Positions 44,957-53,116 of a DNA stretch of 55,592 nt are shown piece after piece. The position numbers and the translations under genes are program-made. Numbering within the stretch: position 1 is the first letter of the stretch; each line of letters begins with the position of its first letter. The stretch is from NCBI GenBank assembly GCA_014381555.1, contig JACNLO010000062.1, forward strand, positions 1 to 55,592, read 5' to 3'. Source of the DNA: Planctomycetota bacterium. Lineage in GTDB: Bacteria; Planctomycetota; Phycisphaerae; Phycisphaerales; SM1A02. The notes under the pieces were generated by a model. That model made no database searches. It saw only the letters and a list, made by a program, of their open reading frames with translations, and was not told where the DNA came from.

Positions 44957-46513
44957 TTACGGACATCCGCCCCAATTCCCAACAACCATGAGTAAGTCGT
45001 TAACATCGACAATGCCATCAGCGTAAATATCTGCAGGGGAGTCGGTTGAACCCCATTGGTCGATAACAGCGAGTAAGTCATTTACATCAACAACAGCATC
45101 TCCAGTTATATCAGCAGGGCAACAATCCTCTGCGATAACATTGTCTCCGTTGTCATTGTAAACTCCAGAAATTTGATTCGGCGTGTTACTGCAGAATAGA
45201 TTTCTAGCAAGTACAGGCTCATCCCATTGAGGTATACCATCGGAGGGTTGATGGTGGAGTCCGCCACCATCATCGGTTGCAGAGTTGTATTGTATTTCGC
45301 AATCAGTAATGGTCGCTAATAAACTTCCATATATTGAAATGCCACCACCTAATACTGCTGTGTTGTTGGTGAACCGAGAATACTCCAAGTTCGTGTTATG
45401 GAATCCGCTGCAAAGTATTCCGCCACCTCTAGACTGGCTTTCATTAATATCAATTTCGCAATGAATAAGTGAAAGCGTTGGGCTATAGAACTCGCTACTT
45501 GAAGCATAATAAATTCCTCCGCCTCCACCACTGCCACTTGTACTTTGCGCAGTGTTTTCGATAATAAAGCATTCATAAAACATTGGTTCATTCGCTCCCG
45601 TGAAATGTGCGCCGCCGCCGCTGCCACCTGCGGTGTTCGAATTAACGGTGCAAGAATAAAAACTTGGGTACATTACAGATCCTTGCCCGTGTTGATCGCA
45701 TAAAACTCCACCACCATCGGTGGTGGCGGTATTGTCTGTGATTGCTCCGCCTGTGATATTGAAGTCGCTGTCTACACCACAATAAATGCCACCACCGGTA
45801 TATCCAGAGTTGTTCATGATTCTAGTGCTAATGAATTCAGGATGACAATTGTTAATAATGTATACACCTCCTCCAGGTTTAGAGTTTAGAGTTGTATTAA
45901 AACTGATGGTGCAAGTATTGAAGGTTGGGTTTGAGTAATCACCGATAGAGACTCCACCTCCACCGCCATCAAACGAAGCGCCAGCGTAGTTGTTCGTAAT
46001 CAAGCAGTTTGAAATCAGTGGGCTACTGTAATCGGTGCAAAGAATTCCACCACCACCGAAGAACAACCCATTGGAAGTATTATCCGAGATGGTGCAGTTC
46101 TCTATTGTGGGGCTACTTGTTGAGCAGAAGATACCTCCTCCTCCAAATTTGCTACTTGATTCCGTGTTTCCTCTTGTGAGTGTAAAACCATCAAGAACTG
46201 TCAAAACTGTTTCACCACTTGTGAAGACGACACATCGTCGAATATTTTCACCATCAATGAAAGTCGCATTTGCGCCATGGCTGCTGCGAAGCGTAATGGT
46301 TTTTCCAAGAAAATCGACTACTTGCTGCGCAGTACTCGTGTATGTTCCAGGTCTGACAATTATTTCATCACCATTTGTAGCGGCATCAACAGCCGTTTGA
46401 ATATTGGTGAAGTCCGCTTTGCCGTCATCGTCAACAATCCAAGTATTCGCCATTGCAGTTGACGCGATACTCATGTACGCAATCAATAACCATTTTTGTG
46501 TTTTCATCTTCAA
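44957..46513 (-). CDS. Secreted right-handed beta-helix protein with GC-type dockerin
   Basis: 518 residues: a signal peptide (cleavage near A-M-A-N), the start motif W-I-V-D-D-D-G-K-A-D-F-x-N-I-Q-x-A-V-D-A-A, a right-handed parallel beta-helix (about 60-430) with repeating G-G-G-G-I and N-C-T-I-S-x-N rungs, and a C-terminal dockerin (about 460-518; D-I-T-G-D-A-V-V-D-V-N-D-L-L, then a D-I-Y-A-D-G-I-V-D-V-N-D-L-L loop) ending W-G-G-C-P. Such helices are seen in polysaccharide-active and adhesive proteins; no catalytic site could be assigned. The Shine-Dalgarno is AAGGAG, six bases from ATG. Confidence 0.88.
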   Translation of the reverse strand: MKMKTQKWLLIAYMSIASTAMANTWIVDDDGKADFTNIQTAVDAATNGDEIIVRPGTYTSTAQQVVDFLGKTITLRSSHGANATFIDGENIRRCVVFTSGETVLTVLDGFTLTRGNTESSSKFGGGGIFCSTSSPTIENCTISDNTSNGLFFGGGGILCTDYSSPLISNCLITNNYAGASFDGGGGGVSIGDYSNPTFNTCTISFNTTLNSKPGGGVYIINNCHPEFISTRIMNNSGYTGGGIYCGVDSDFNITGGAITDNTATTDGGGVLCDQHGQGSVMYPSFYSCTVNSNTAGGSGGGAHFTGANEPMFYECFIIENTAQSTSGSGGGGGIYYASSSEFYSPTLSLIHCEIDINESQSRGGGILCSGFHNTNLEYSRFTNNTAVLGGGISIYGSLLATITDCEIQYNSATDDGGGLHHQPSDGIPQWDEPVLARNLFCSNTPNQISGVYNDNGDNVIAEDCCPADITGDAVVDVNDLLAVIDQWGSTDSPADIYADGIVDVNDLLMVVGNWGGCP

Positions 46514-46543
46514 CTCCTTTCAGATAGTGAACCACTGACAGTT

Positions 46544-46573
46544 AATATAAGGGCAAATTTACGAATTCTTCAA
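46544..46573 (-). promoter_or_regulatory. Promoter of the beta-helix gene
   Basis: On the minus strand TTGAAG (46568-46573) and TATATT (46544-46549) are spaced by 18 bases, 30 bases upstream of the ATG at 46513. Confidence 0.5.
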
Positions 46574-46606
46574 AAAAAGAAAAATAATTTCCCAAATTCA
46601 TAGTAT

Positions 46607-46636
46607 TTGTCATTGGAGTGGCGATTGGAGTAAAAT
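46607..46636 (+). promoter_or_regulatory. Candidate promoter of typA
   Basis: TTGTCA (46607-46612) and TAAAAT (46631-46636) are spaced by 18 bases, 33 bases before the ATG of typA. Confidence 0.45.
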
Positions 46637-46669
46637 ACTGGGTTACCCCACTTATTTAGGATTTGATTT

Positions 46670-48517
46670 ATGCTCCATACTGCTGACCCAAACTTAAGAA
46701 ATGTCGCGATAGTTGCGCACGTTGATCACGGAAAGACGACCTTGGTCGATTCCATGCTTGCGTTTTGCGGAGCTATGGAGTTAAATCGTTCAGAGGCGGA
46801 GTGCATCCTTGACTCTGACCCGCTAGAGAAAGAAAGAGGGATTACGATCACGTCAAAGAATTGTGCCGTCACATACCGACCGCATAGTGGTGAGCATTCG
46901 GACAAGACCTGTCGAATAAATATTATTGATACTCCTGGTCACGCTGACTTTGGTGGTGAAGTAGAACGTGTTTTGAAAATGGCTGATGGGGTCCTTTTGC
47001 TTGTTGATGCCTTTGAGGGACCAATGCCACAAACACGATTTGTTCTTGGTAAAGCACTTGAACTCGACCATCCAATTATTGTTGTGGTTAACAAATGCGA
47101 TCGACCAAACGCACGAGTGGAAGAAGTAGTCAACGAGGTTTTTGATTTGCTCGTAGCTCTTGGAGCGAGTGATGAGCGATTGGATTTTCACATAATTTAT
47201 GCTTCTGGTCGTGATGGCTGGTCGACTGAAGAAGAATGTGTATTTGAAGGCGACATGCAACCGCTCCTTGATGCAATTATGTCCCACTTGCCTGCGCCAG
47301 TTGGATATGCAGATGTACCGTTGCAAATGCTTATTGCAAGCGCAGATTATTCTCCATATGCGGGAAGAATTGCAATTGGCAGGGTGATGGCTGGAGCGCT
47401 TTCCGCTGGCCAAGCAGTTACAATTTGCCATGAACATGAACACAGGCAAGCCCGCGCTCAGAAAGTGTATAGGTTTAAGGATCTCGGCAGAACACCCGCT
47501 GAACTTGTTTCAGTTGGTGATTTGTGTGCAGTCGAGGGTATTGGTGATTTCGAAATTGGCGATACGATTGCTTGCCCCGAACAACCAAATCCAATTGCAC
47601 GAATAGCAGTGGACGAACCAACCTTGCACATGTTGTTCCGCGTGAACGATTCACCCAATGCAGGTACTTCTGGTAAGTTTGTGACATCGAGACAAATCTC
47701 GGATAGGTTGCAACGCGAACTACGAAGTAATTTGGCACTAAGAGTTGAAGCAGGGGATTCCTCTGAAGAATTTAAGGTTTCGGGACGCGGCTTGTTGCAC
47801 TTGGGTATTCTTCTTGAAAATATGCGCCGCGAGGGATATGAATTAACAGTCGGTCGCCCTCAAGTTATAGAAAAAGAAATTGATGGTGTAAAGTGTGAAC
47901 CTATTGAGTTGCTCACGATTGATGTTGATGAACATTACGTTGGCGCTGCAATGGAATTGCTTGGAATTCGAGGCGGGGAAGTGCAATCGCTTGAACAGCG
48001 CGGGGACAGAATGCACATTGAGTGTGAAATACCCGCTCGTGGTTTGATTGGGTTGCGAAGCCACATGTTGACGGCAACTGCTGGTGAAGCGGTGATGTAC
48101 CATTGTTTTCAAAAGTATGCACCAACTCGTACAACCATGTATCGAAGGGCAAACGGTGTTTTGATTGCAACTGCTACAGGAAGTGCAACAACATACGCAA
48201 TGCTTAATATTTCCCAGAGAGGTGTGTTATTCGTGGAACCACAAGAAGTTATTTACGGAGGGCAAATTGTTGGCGAAAACTCTCGTGACAATGACCTGGA
48301 AGTGAATATTGTAAAAGGCAAAGCGTTCTCAAATGTTCGGGAATCTAACAAAGAGGCGACAACCGTTCTTAAGTCGTCTCGAGAAATTACCCTGGAATCT
48401 GCCCTTGAATATATTCAAGACGACGAACTTGTCGAAATTACACCTGACGCTATCCGGTTACGTAAACGAGAACTGAGTGAAACCAAGCGCAAACAAATTG
48501 CACGTAAAAACAAGTGA
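46670..48517 (+). CDS. typA: Ribosome-associated GTPase TypA/BipA
   Basis: Translational GTPase that assists ribosome assembly and stress adaptation. The 615 residues have the G1 motif A-H-V-D-H-G-K-T-T (17-25), switch regions with E-K-E-R-G-I-T-I, D-T-P-G-H-A-D-F-G-G-E-V-E-R, N-K-C-D-R-P, then domains II, III, V and the BipA-specific C-terminal part (G-L-I-G-L-R-S-H-M-L-T-A-T-A-G). The length is normal. It stands between secreted-protein genes and is on its own promoter. Confidence 0.97.
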   Translation: MLHTADPNLRNVAIVAHVDHGKTTLVDSMLAFCGAMELNRSEAECILDSDPLEKERGITITSKNCAVTYRPHSGEHSDKTCRINIIDTPGHADFGGEVERVLKMADGVLLLVDAFEGPMPQTRFVLGKALELDHPIIVVVNKCDRPNARVEEVVNEVFDLLVALGASDERLDFHIIYASGRDGWSTEEECVFEGDMQPLLDAIMSHLPAPVGYADVPLQMLIASADYSPYAGRIAIGRVMAGALSAGQAVTICHEHEHRQARAQKVYRFKDLGRTPAELVSVGDLCAVEGIGDFEIGDTIACPEQPNPIARIAVDEPTLHMLFRVNDSPNAGTSGKFVTSRQISDRLQRELRSNLALRVEAGDSSEEFKVSGRGLLHLGILLENMRREGYELTVGRPQVIEKEIDGVKCEPIELLTIDVDEHYVGAAMELLGIRGGEVQSLEQRGDRMHIECEIPARGLIGLRSHMLTATAGEAVMYHCFQKYAPTRTTMYRRANGVLIATATGSATTYAMLNISQRGVLFVEPQEVIYGGQIVGENSRDNDLEVNIVKGKAFSNVRESNKEATTVLKSSREITLESALEYIQDDELVEITPDAIRLRKRELSETKRKQIARKNK

Positions 48518-48578
48518 CGTAGTTGCCGGAGGACATAAGTCGAGAAAATTTGATCTTCGTGACGAAAGAAAGGTGTAG

Positions 48579-49523
48579 ATGCAAAAAAGATTTAGAAGAA
48601 GAACAAGTTTGATCTTGCTTGCAATATTGCTTGGAGTTACGGCATGTGCAAATATAGGATTACTCGCTGAAATCATTCCACAGTTTGATTTGTTCATACA
48701 CTTTCAGGTTCAGTACTTAGTAGCTTTATTGGTTCTTGGGGTCATCTTTATGTTCCTGAGAAACTGGCTCTTCTTGGTACTTTCTTTGATTTGCATGATA
48801 TTTCCGATTATTCGAATTGCTCCTTGGTATTTTGGCGAAAGTGAAAAAGGTCATCCAACACTTACTATTCTTACATCTAACATTAAAGGGACAAATACTA
48901 ACACCCAAGCGATTCAAGAAATGGTTGAACTGGAAGATGCAGACATCGTTGTATTGCTAGAGTCGACTTATTTTCACCAAGAAGAATTGGTTGCACTTGA
49001 AGAAACCTATCAATTTACCTATTCAAATTCTCTGGGAGGGGGTTCGGGTTTTTTGTTATACAGTAAGTTTCCACTTTCCAATATTGAAGCACCATCGAAC
49101 GGAATACCCCATGTTGTGAGCGTTGCTTCTACAGTAGAAACACCGGACGGGGCATTTGATTTAGTTGCAGTACATCTAACTCGACCAGGCCTCCGACATG
49201 GTGGGGTATTTCGTGATTCCCAACTCTTACAATTAACTAAGTTGCTTAAAAACAGAAGAGAGAATTTGGTAGTTATTGGTGATTTTAATACGTCGATGTG
49301 GACCCAAGGATATGAATTATTCGAACAGGAAAACCATTTACGTAATATGCGAAGAGGCAGGGGGATTGTGCCCACTTGGGGGATGAATGCGTTGGGGCCG
49401 CTCTTTTCTATTCCAATTGATCACTGTTTCATAAGTGGAGAATTGCTTGGAGCGGTATTTGAGACCATAACTCTTGCTGGCTCGGATCACTTAGCAATTG
49501 TCGTGGGCATCGTTTTGGAGTAA
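48579..49523 (+). CDS. Endonuclease/exonuclease/phosphatase family membrane protein
   Basis: 314 residues: three N-terminal transmembrane helices (about 10-32, 43-60, 62-80) and a periplasmic EEP-fold domain. The motifs are T-S-N-I-K-G-T-N, D-I-V-V-L-L-E, V-V-I-G-D-F-N-T and G-S-D-H-L-A-I-V, covering the metal-binding and catalytic residues of the DNase I-like superfamily. This arrangement matches the widespread membrane-bound EEP proteins of unknown substrate. It follows typA by 61 bases. Confidence 0.88.
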   Translation: MQKRFRRRTSLILLAILLGVTACANIGLLAEIIPQFDLFIHFQVQYLVALLVLGVIFMFLRNWLFLVLSLICMIFPIIRIAPWYFGESEKGHPTLTILTSNIKGTNTNTQAIQEMVELEDADIVVLLESTYFHQEELVALEETYQFTYSNSLGGGSGFLLYSKFPLSNIEAPSNGIPHVVSVASTVETPDGAFDLVAVHLTRPGLRHGGVFRDSQLLQLTKLLKNRRENLVVIGDFNTSMWTQGYELFEQENHLRNMRRGRGIVPTWGMNALGPLFSIPIDHCFISGELLGAVFETITLAGSDHLAIVVGIVLE

Positions 49524-49536
49524 CTGCAAGTTTTGG

Positions 49537-50667
49537 TTACTCGCACGATCCCCAGTTATCGATAATAAGAAGAAGGTCGACGATATCGACGACACCATCT
49601 GTGTTGATATCGCCAAGGCTCGTGGTGCTTCCCCAATTACCAATCAATATTAGCAGGTCATTTAGCCCAGCCGTGCCATCTTCATTAATGTCTGCGGAGC
49701 ATTCTTCGCAGGTATCTTCAATTGTATTGTTGCCGTTATCAGTCCACTCACCGTATATTTGCTCTGCACTGTTGTTACAAATAGTAGTTGAAGATATCAA
49801 TGGGTTGCTTTGGTTCCAGTTATACATAGCTCCACCACTACTTGCAAGATTATCATTGAATTGACAATAATTAATCGAACAACTGCTGTCACTATTCAAA
49901 ATACCGCCGCCACCAACAGAGGCATAATTTTCGCTGAAAGTACAGTTACTAATGCTTGGGGTTGAAGATTCGTTTCTTATTGCACCGCCGCCACTTTGGA
50001 GATTGTTTGTGCTAGCAGAATTGCCATCAAATTCACAATCTGAAATGGTTACATCACTAGCATTCAGGTTGTGTATTGCTCCGCCAAAGCCACCTTCGTT
50101 TTCAATAAATCGGCAACTTTGTATTGTTGCATTGCTTTCGTAATTATAAATTCCGCCACCTCCACTTTGGGAAGAGATAGCTTGTGCAAGGTTGTTAGAA
50201 ATCATACAGTTCTGGATAGTTGGACTAGAGCCAAAGTTGTAAATACCGCCGCCGCAGTTCGATTCGTTGGAGCCAACCTCTTTATCGCCATTGTAGTCGT
50301 AGTCTGATGCAAACCCGCCGGTAATCGTAAAGCCATCAATAACAGTATCACTTGTTTCACCATTGAAACATGCGATGGCTCGTCTTTGACCTTCGCCGTT
50401 GATAATTGTTGCAGCAACTATGCTAGGGTTTTCTGGATTACTGCTACGAAGAGTGATAGCTTTGCCTAGCATGTTTACAACGTGACCATCTTGTGTAGAT
50501 GTATAAGTCCCAGGTGAAACAATAACTATGTCTCCATCATATGCAGCTGTTATTGCATCTTGAATATTATCGAAGTTTGCCTTGCCGTCATCATCGACTA
50601 CCCATGTGCCAGCGAGTGCAATGCTACTGAACATGCCCATTACCAAACCAGTTATTAAACTTTTCAT
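49537..50667 (-). CDS. Secreted right-handed beta-helix protein with GC-type dockerin
   Basis: 376 residues from the ATG at 50667 (an upstream in-frame start at 50691 is less likely, since it would precede the signal peptide M-K-S-L-I-T-G-L). It has the same plan as the protein at 44957: W-V-V-D-D-D-G-K-A-N-F-D-N-I-Q-D-A, I-V-S-P-G-T-Y-T-S, beta-helix rungs (about 55-310) and a dockerin ending W-G-S-C-E. The two are clearly paralogous over the N-terminal about 75 residues and the dockerin. Confidence 0.88.
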   Translation of the reverse strand: MKSLITGLVMGMFSSIALAGTWVVDDDGKANFDNIQDAITAAYDGDIVIVSPGTYTSTQDGHVVNMLGKAITLRSSNPENPSIVAATIINGEGQRRAIACFNGETSDTVIDGFTITGGFASDYDYNGDKEVGSNESNCGGGIYNFGSSPTIQNCMISNNLAQAISSQSGGGGIYNYESNATIQSCRFIENEGGFGGAIHNLNASDVTISDCEFDGNSASTNNLQSGGGAIRNESSTPSISNCTFSENYASVGGGGILNSDSSCSINYCQFNDNLASSGGAMYNWNQSNPLISSTTICNNSAEQIYGEWTDNGNNTIEDTCEECSADINEDGTAGLNDLLILIGNWGSTTSLGDINTDGVVDIVDLLLIIDNWGSCE

Positions 50668-50830
50668 TTCTCCAAACCTTTCCCGGGTCATAGCTATACC
50701 AGACCCGTACTTATATTGCTTATATTACAGATAATACTATGAAGTTCGGATGGTTGAATCAATGAAAAACAAGAAAATGAAGAAAAACACAATAAAAGGA
50801 GTTTTTGGTGCGGTTTATTCGAATTTCGGC

Positions 50831-50858
50831 AAAAAACTACCCTCGGGTCGCTTGTTTC
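50831..50858 (-). terminator. Terminator-like palindrome, copy 5 (after the small lipoprotein gene)
   Basis: On the minus strand, AAACAAGCGACCCGAGGG is followed by TAGTTTTTT, directly after the stop of the gene at 50868. It has a short GC stem and a T run, as for an intrinsic terminator, and matches the palindrome family. Confidence 0.6.
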
Positions 50859-50867
50859 TTCGCCTTA

Positions 50868-51542
50868 TTAAGGGAAAACCATTTGTGGGGCTTCAGAATC
50901 AACGGCTCGATGCGCTGCATTTAGGGCAGTAAGTGGAACTAGGACAGCCAGCATGGATGCTTTTTTTGCGGCATCTCCGAGATTAAATATTTTTTTTGCT
51001 TCAAACTTGCCGCGCACATGCCATTGGTTGTCAATGGAGTGTGCATCGAGCACAATGTTGAAGTGATTACTTCCAGTGAATTGTGAGATTGAAATCAATC
51101 CTGAAAGTTGTCGTATTCCTGAAAGGTTTGAAACAATGTCTTCGCGTGTTTCACTCGAGCAATTGAGTACACTTTCTCTGGTATGTCGTAACCCCAAACT
51201 TGATGGTGAACTAAATCCAGAATGTTTGCCCCATCTTTCAATTGCTTCCTCTTTAGAAATAGTTTCAGTGTAATTGCCAAGCAGTAACCACGCTTCTGGT
51301 TTTTGTTGATCTACTTTTACAAGAACGTCCCATGCACCGATTTTGTCATTCTTGCTACTTGCGAGCAAAAGTGTATCAGCTTCGTTGTCATAGATTCTTG
51401 TTTGAATTCGTGTAGGTTTACCTTCACTGCTCCACGAATGTTCATGTGCAGTGATGGTTCCGGTAAATTGTTTAAGTTGTGTGCAGCCAGTGATTGACGT
51501 CATCGTGATAAGAACCAAACTTGTAAAGTTTAATATTCGCAT
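50868..51542 (-). CDS. Small hypothetical lipoprotein
   Basis: 224 residues from the ATG at 51542. A lipoprotein signal (lipobox ...S-I-T-G-C, Cys20) and a beta-rich C-terminal part (about 45-185), ending with a short hydrophobic helix (A-S-M-L-A-V-L-V-P-L-T-A). No family is recognised; the region before the helix looks like a small envelope protein. It is divergent from the phosphatase gene at 51694, with 151 bases between. Confidence 0.65.
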   Translation of the reverse strand: MRILNFTSLVLITMTSITGCTQLKQFTGTITAHEHSWSSEGKPTRIQTRIYDNEADTLLLASSKNDKIGAWDVLVKVDQQKPEAWLLLGNYTETISKEEAIERWGKHSGFSSPSSLGLRHTRESVLNCSSETREDIVSNLSGIRQLSGLISISQFTGSNHFNIVLDAHSIDNQWHVRGKFEAKKIFNLGDAAKKASMLAVLVPLTALNAAHRAVDSEAPQMVFP

Positions 51543-51693
51543 TGGATGAACACATCTTATATGAATATAAAAACTCATGGCTCATTGTCTCGGGAAGGAT
51601 TTACAATACCTCACCACTTTGCAAAGAGGGGCGTGCAGAATCTTTCTAGGGCAGCCAATGTACATAAATGATTCAGAATACAATGGATTATTC

Positions 51694-52644
51694 ATGATTC
51701 GTAGCTGCATAATTTTATGGTTCGTATATTCCTTGATTAGTTGTGGTGTTTCAAAGCATCAAGCGCCATATAAATTTCAACACGACGCATCACTTTCTAC
51801 TTCTACAACTGAACCGAGTAACTACCAAGGGCTGAAACAAGTCGTAGCATTTCAGGAAAATCTCTTTTCCGGAAGCAGACCTGAAAGCGAATTAGGAATA
51901 CGTGAATTGAAAAGTCTAAATGTTGCTACGATTATTTGTGTCGATGGAATTTCCTCAGAAGTTGAAGCAGCAAGACGGCATGGGATCGAAACGATTCACA
52001 TTCCTCTTAAATACAATGCGCCAAATGAATCACAGATTCTCGATCTTTGTTCCGCATTCATTATGAATAGATCACTTGGGAATGTATACATTCATTGTCA
52101 TCATGGAAAACATCGATCTGCTACTGCTGCTGCACTAGTCTCGATTGCCCTTGGTTTATCGAATGTACAAGAAATGAAGGATAGGATGCATGTTTCCGGA
52201 ACATCTCAGCACTACACTGGGTTATGGGAAGCAGTTGAAAAGCAACAGCTAATCAGTATTCCCGAAGTAGATAAAAATAAAAAGAAGTTTCCTTCAATGG
52301 TGAAACCAATTGGAATGACCGCTCAAATGATCGAAATTGATAATGCTCTTGACAGGATATTACTGGTGAAACAATCACAATGGACTGTTCCTGATTCACA
52401 CCCTGATCTTGCTCCAGCAGCAGACGCAGGTTTAATTGCTGAAATTTTTAGATCGATGAAATTTGAAACAGAACCGGCATTTACGAACAAGAAATTTTTA
52501 AGCCACACCATTAATGCGTTACATAAAGCATCTAGATTAGAGCAGAATTTAAATAGGGGAACTGTTGATATAGGATTGTTAGATCAATGCTTTAGACAAC
52601 TAGAACAATCATGCATCCAATGCCACACAAAGTGGAGAAAGTAA
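51694..52644 (+). CDS. Dual-specificity-type phosphatase lipoprotein with C-terminal CxxCH haem motif
   Basis: 316 residues. A lipoprotein signal (lipobox ...L-I-S-C, Cys17), then a cysteine phosphatase domain (about 45-185) with the P-loop H-C-H-H-G-K-H-R-S (Cys135, Arg141: C-x5-R) and I-C-V-D-G as a likely general-acid loop. The C-terminal 110 residues (about 205-316) are helical and end C-I-Q-C-H-T-K-W-R, a c-type haem attachment site placed at the very end as in cytochrome c' (four-helix type). The ATG 51694 is used; a longer ORF from 51577 lacks a signal. Export and haem binding are inferred. The substrate is unknown. Confidence 0.72.
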   Translation: MIRSCIILWFVYSLISCGVSKHQAPYKFQHDASLSTSTTEPSNYQGLKQVVAFQENLFSGSRPESELGIRELKSLNVATIICVDGISSEVEAARRHGIETIHIPLKYNAPNESQILDLCSAFIMNRSLGNVYIHCHHGKHRSATAAALVSIALGLSNVQEMKDRMHVSGTSQHYTGLWEAVEKQQLISIPEVDKNKKKFPSMVKPIGMTAQMIEIDNALDRILLVKQSQWTVPDSHPDLAPAADAGLIAEIFRSMKFETEPAFTNKKFLSHTINALHKASRLEQNLNRGTVDIGLLDQCFRQLEQSCIQCHTKWRK

Positions 52645-53114
52645 ATACGTATTGGTTCGGATATCGCTACGCTCTGAACAGAAAAAAGTACTGCATCTAT
52701 TTCTGGGATGACTTTAAGTTATCAATCATTATTACCGCAGTTGGTACGGGTGTTGTTTTGTAAATCTATTGGAAAATTTACAAGAGTTTGTTGTGAAATC
52801 TAGTGACACTACTTAGGTCAATGCCTAAGAAAACATTCCAGTGAGCAGGGTGGCACGGAATGCTCGCCACTCTTTGATCAAAGTGTAAAGAAGAAAGAGA
52901 GAAAAAATGAGCTATTCGCCATCATCGCAGGCGAACAACATTACAGCGATTACGGAGGTGGTGTGGGATTGTTAGCTGTGGTGTTGGTGGGGGGGGCTTG
53001 AGAGGGGGCGGTGTAAAACTCTACAGGTTTAAAGCGTATGCCGATAGAGCAAGCCACGTTTACACGTGTCCGTAATTGAAACCTTTTACCACCGTGACGA
53101 AATGACGAAAGTCA
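52645..53114. other. 470-base intergenic stretch with hairpins and one micro-ORF
   Basis: This lies between the phosphatase-haem gene and the convergent FG-GAP/beta-helix gene. I see short inverted repeats: TTAGG/CCTAA near 52815, CATTCC/GGAATG near 52835-52862, GTGGC/GCCAC near 52850-52870 and TTTGATCAAA near 52873. A run of eight G follows the micro-ORF near 52990. At the right edge AATGAC-GAAA-GTCATT (53101-53116) is a perfect hairpin overlapping the stop of the next gene. No gene of normal size was found. Confidence 0.5.
52907..52975 (+). CDS. Possible 22-residue micro-ORF
   Basis: ATG 52907 to TAG 52973-52975, after a purine-rich A-A-G-A-A-A-G-A-G-A-G stretch that could bind ribosomes. 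The product begins M-S-Y-S-P-S-S-Q-A and ends V-V-W-D-C. It could be a small peptide, a remnant, or chance. Low support. Confidence 0.2.
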   Translation: MSYSPSSQANNITAITEVVWDC

Positions 53115-53116
53115 TT
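53101..53116 (-). terminator. Hairpin at the end of the FG-GAP/beta-helix gene
   Basis: Perfect 6-bp stem AATGAC/GTCATT with a GAAA tetraloop (TTTC on the minus strand), overlapping the TAA stop at 53115-53117. No T run follows, so termination is uncertain. Confidence 0.35.
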
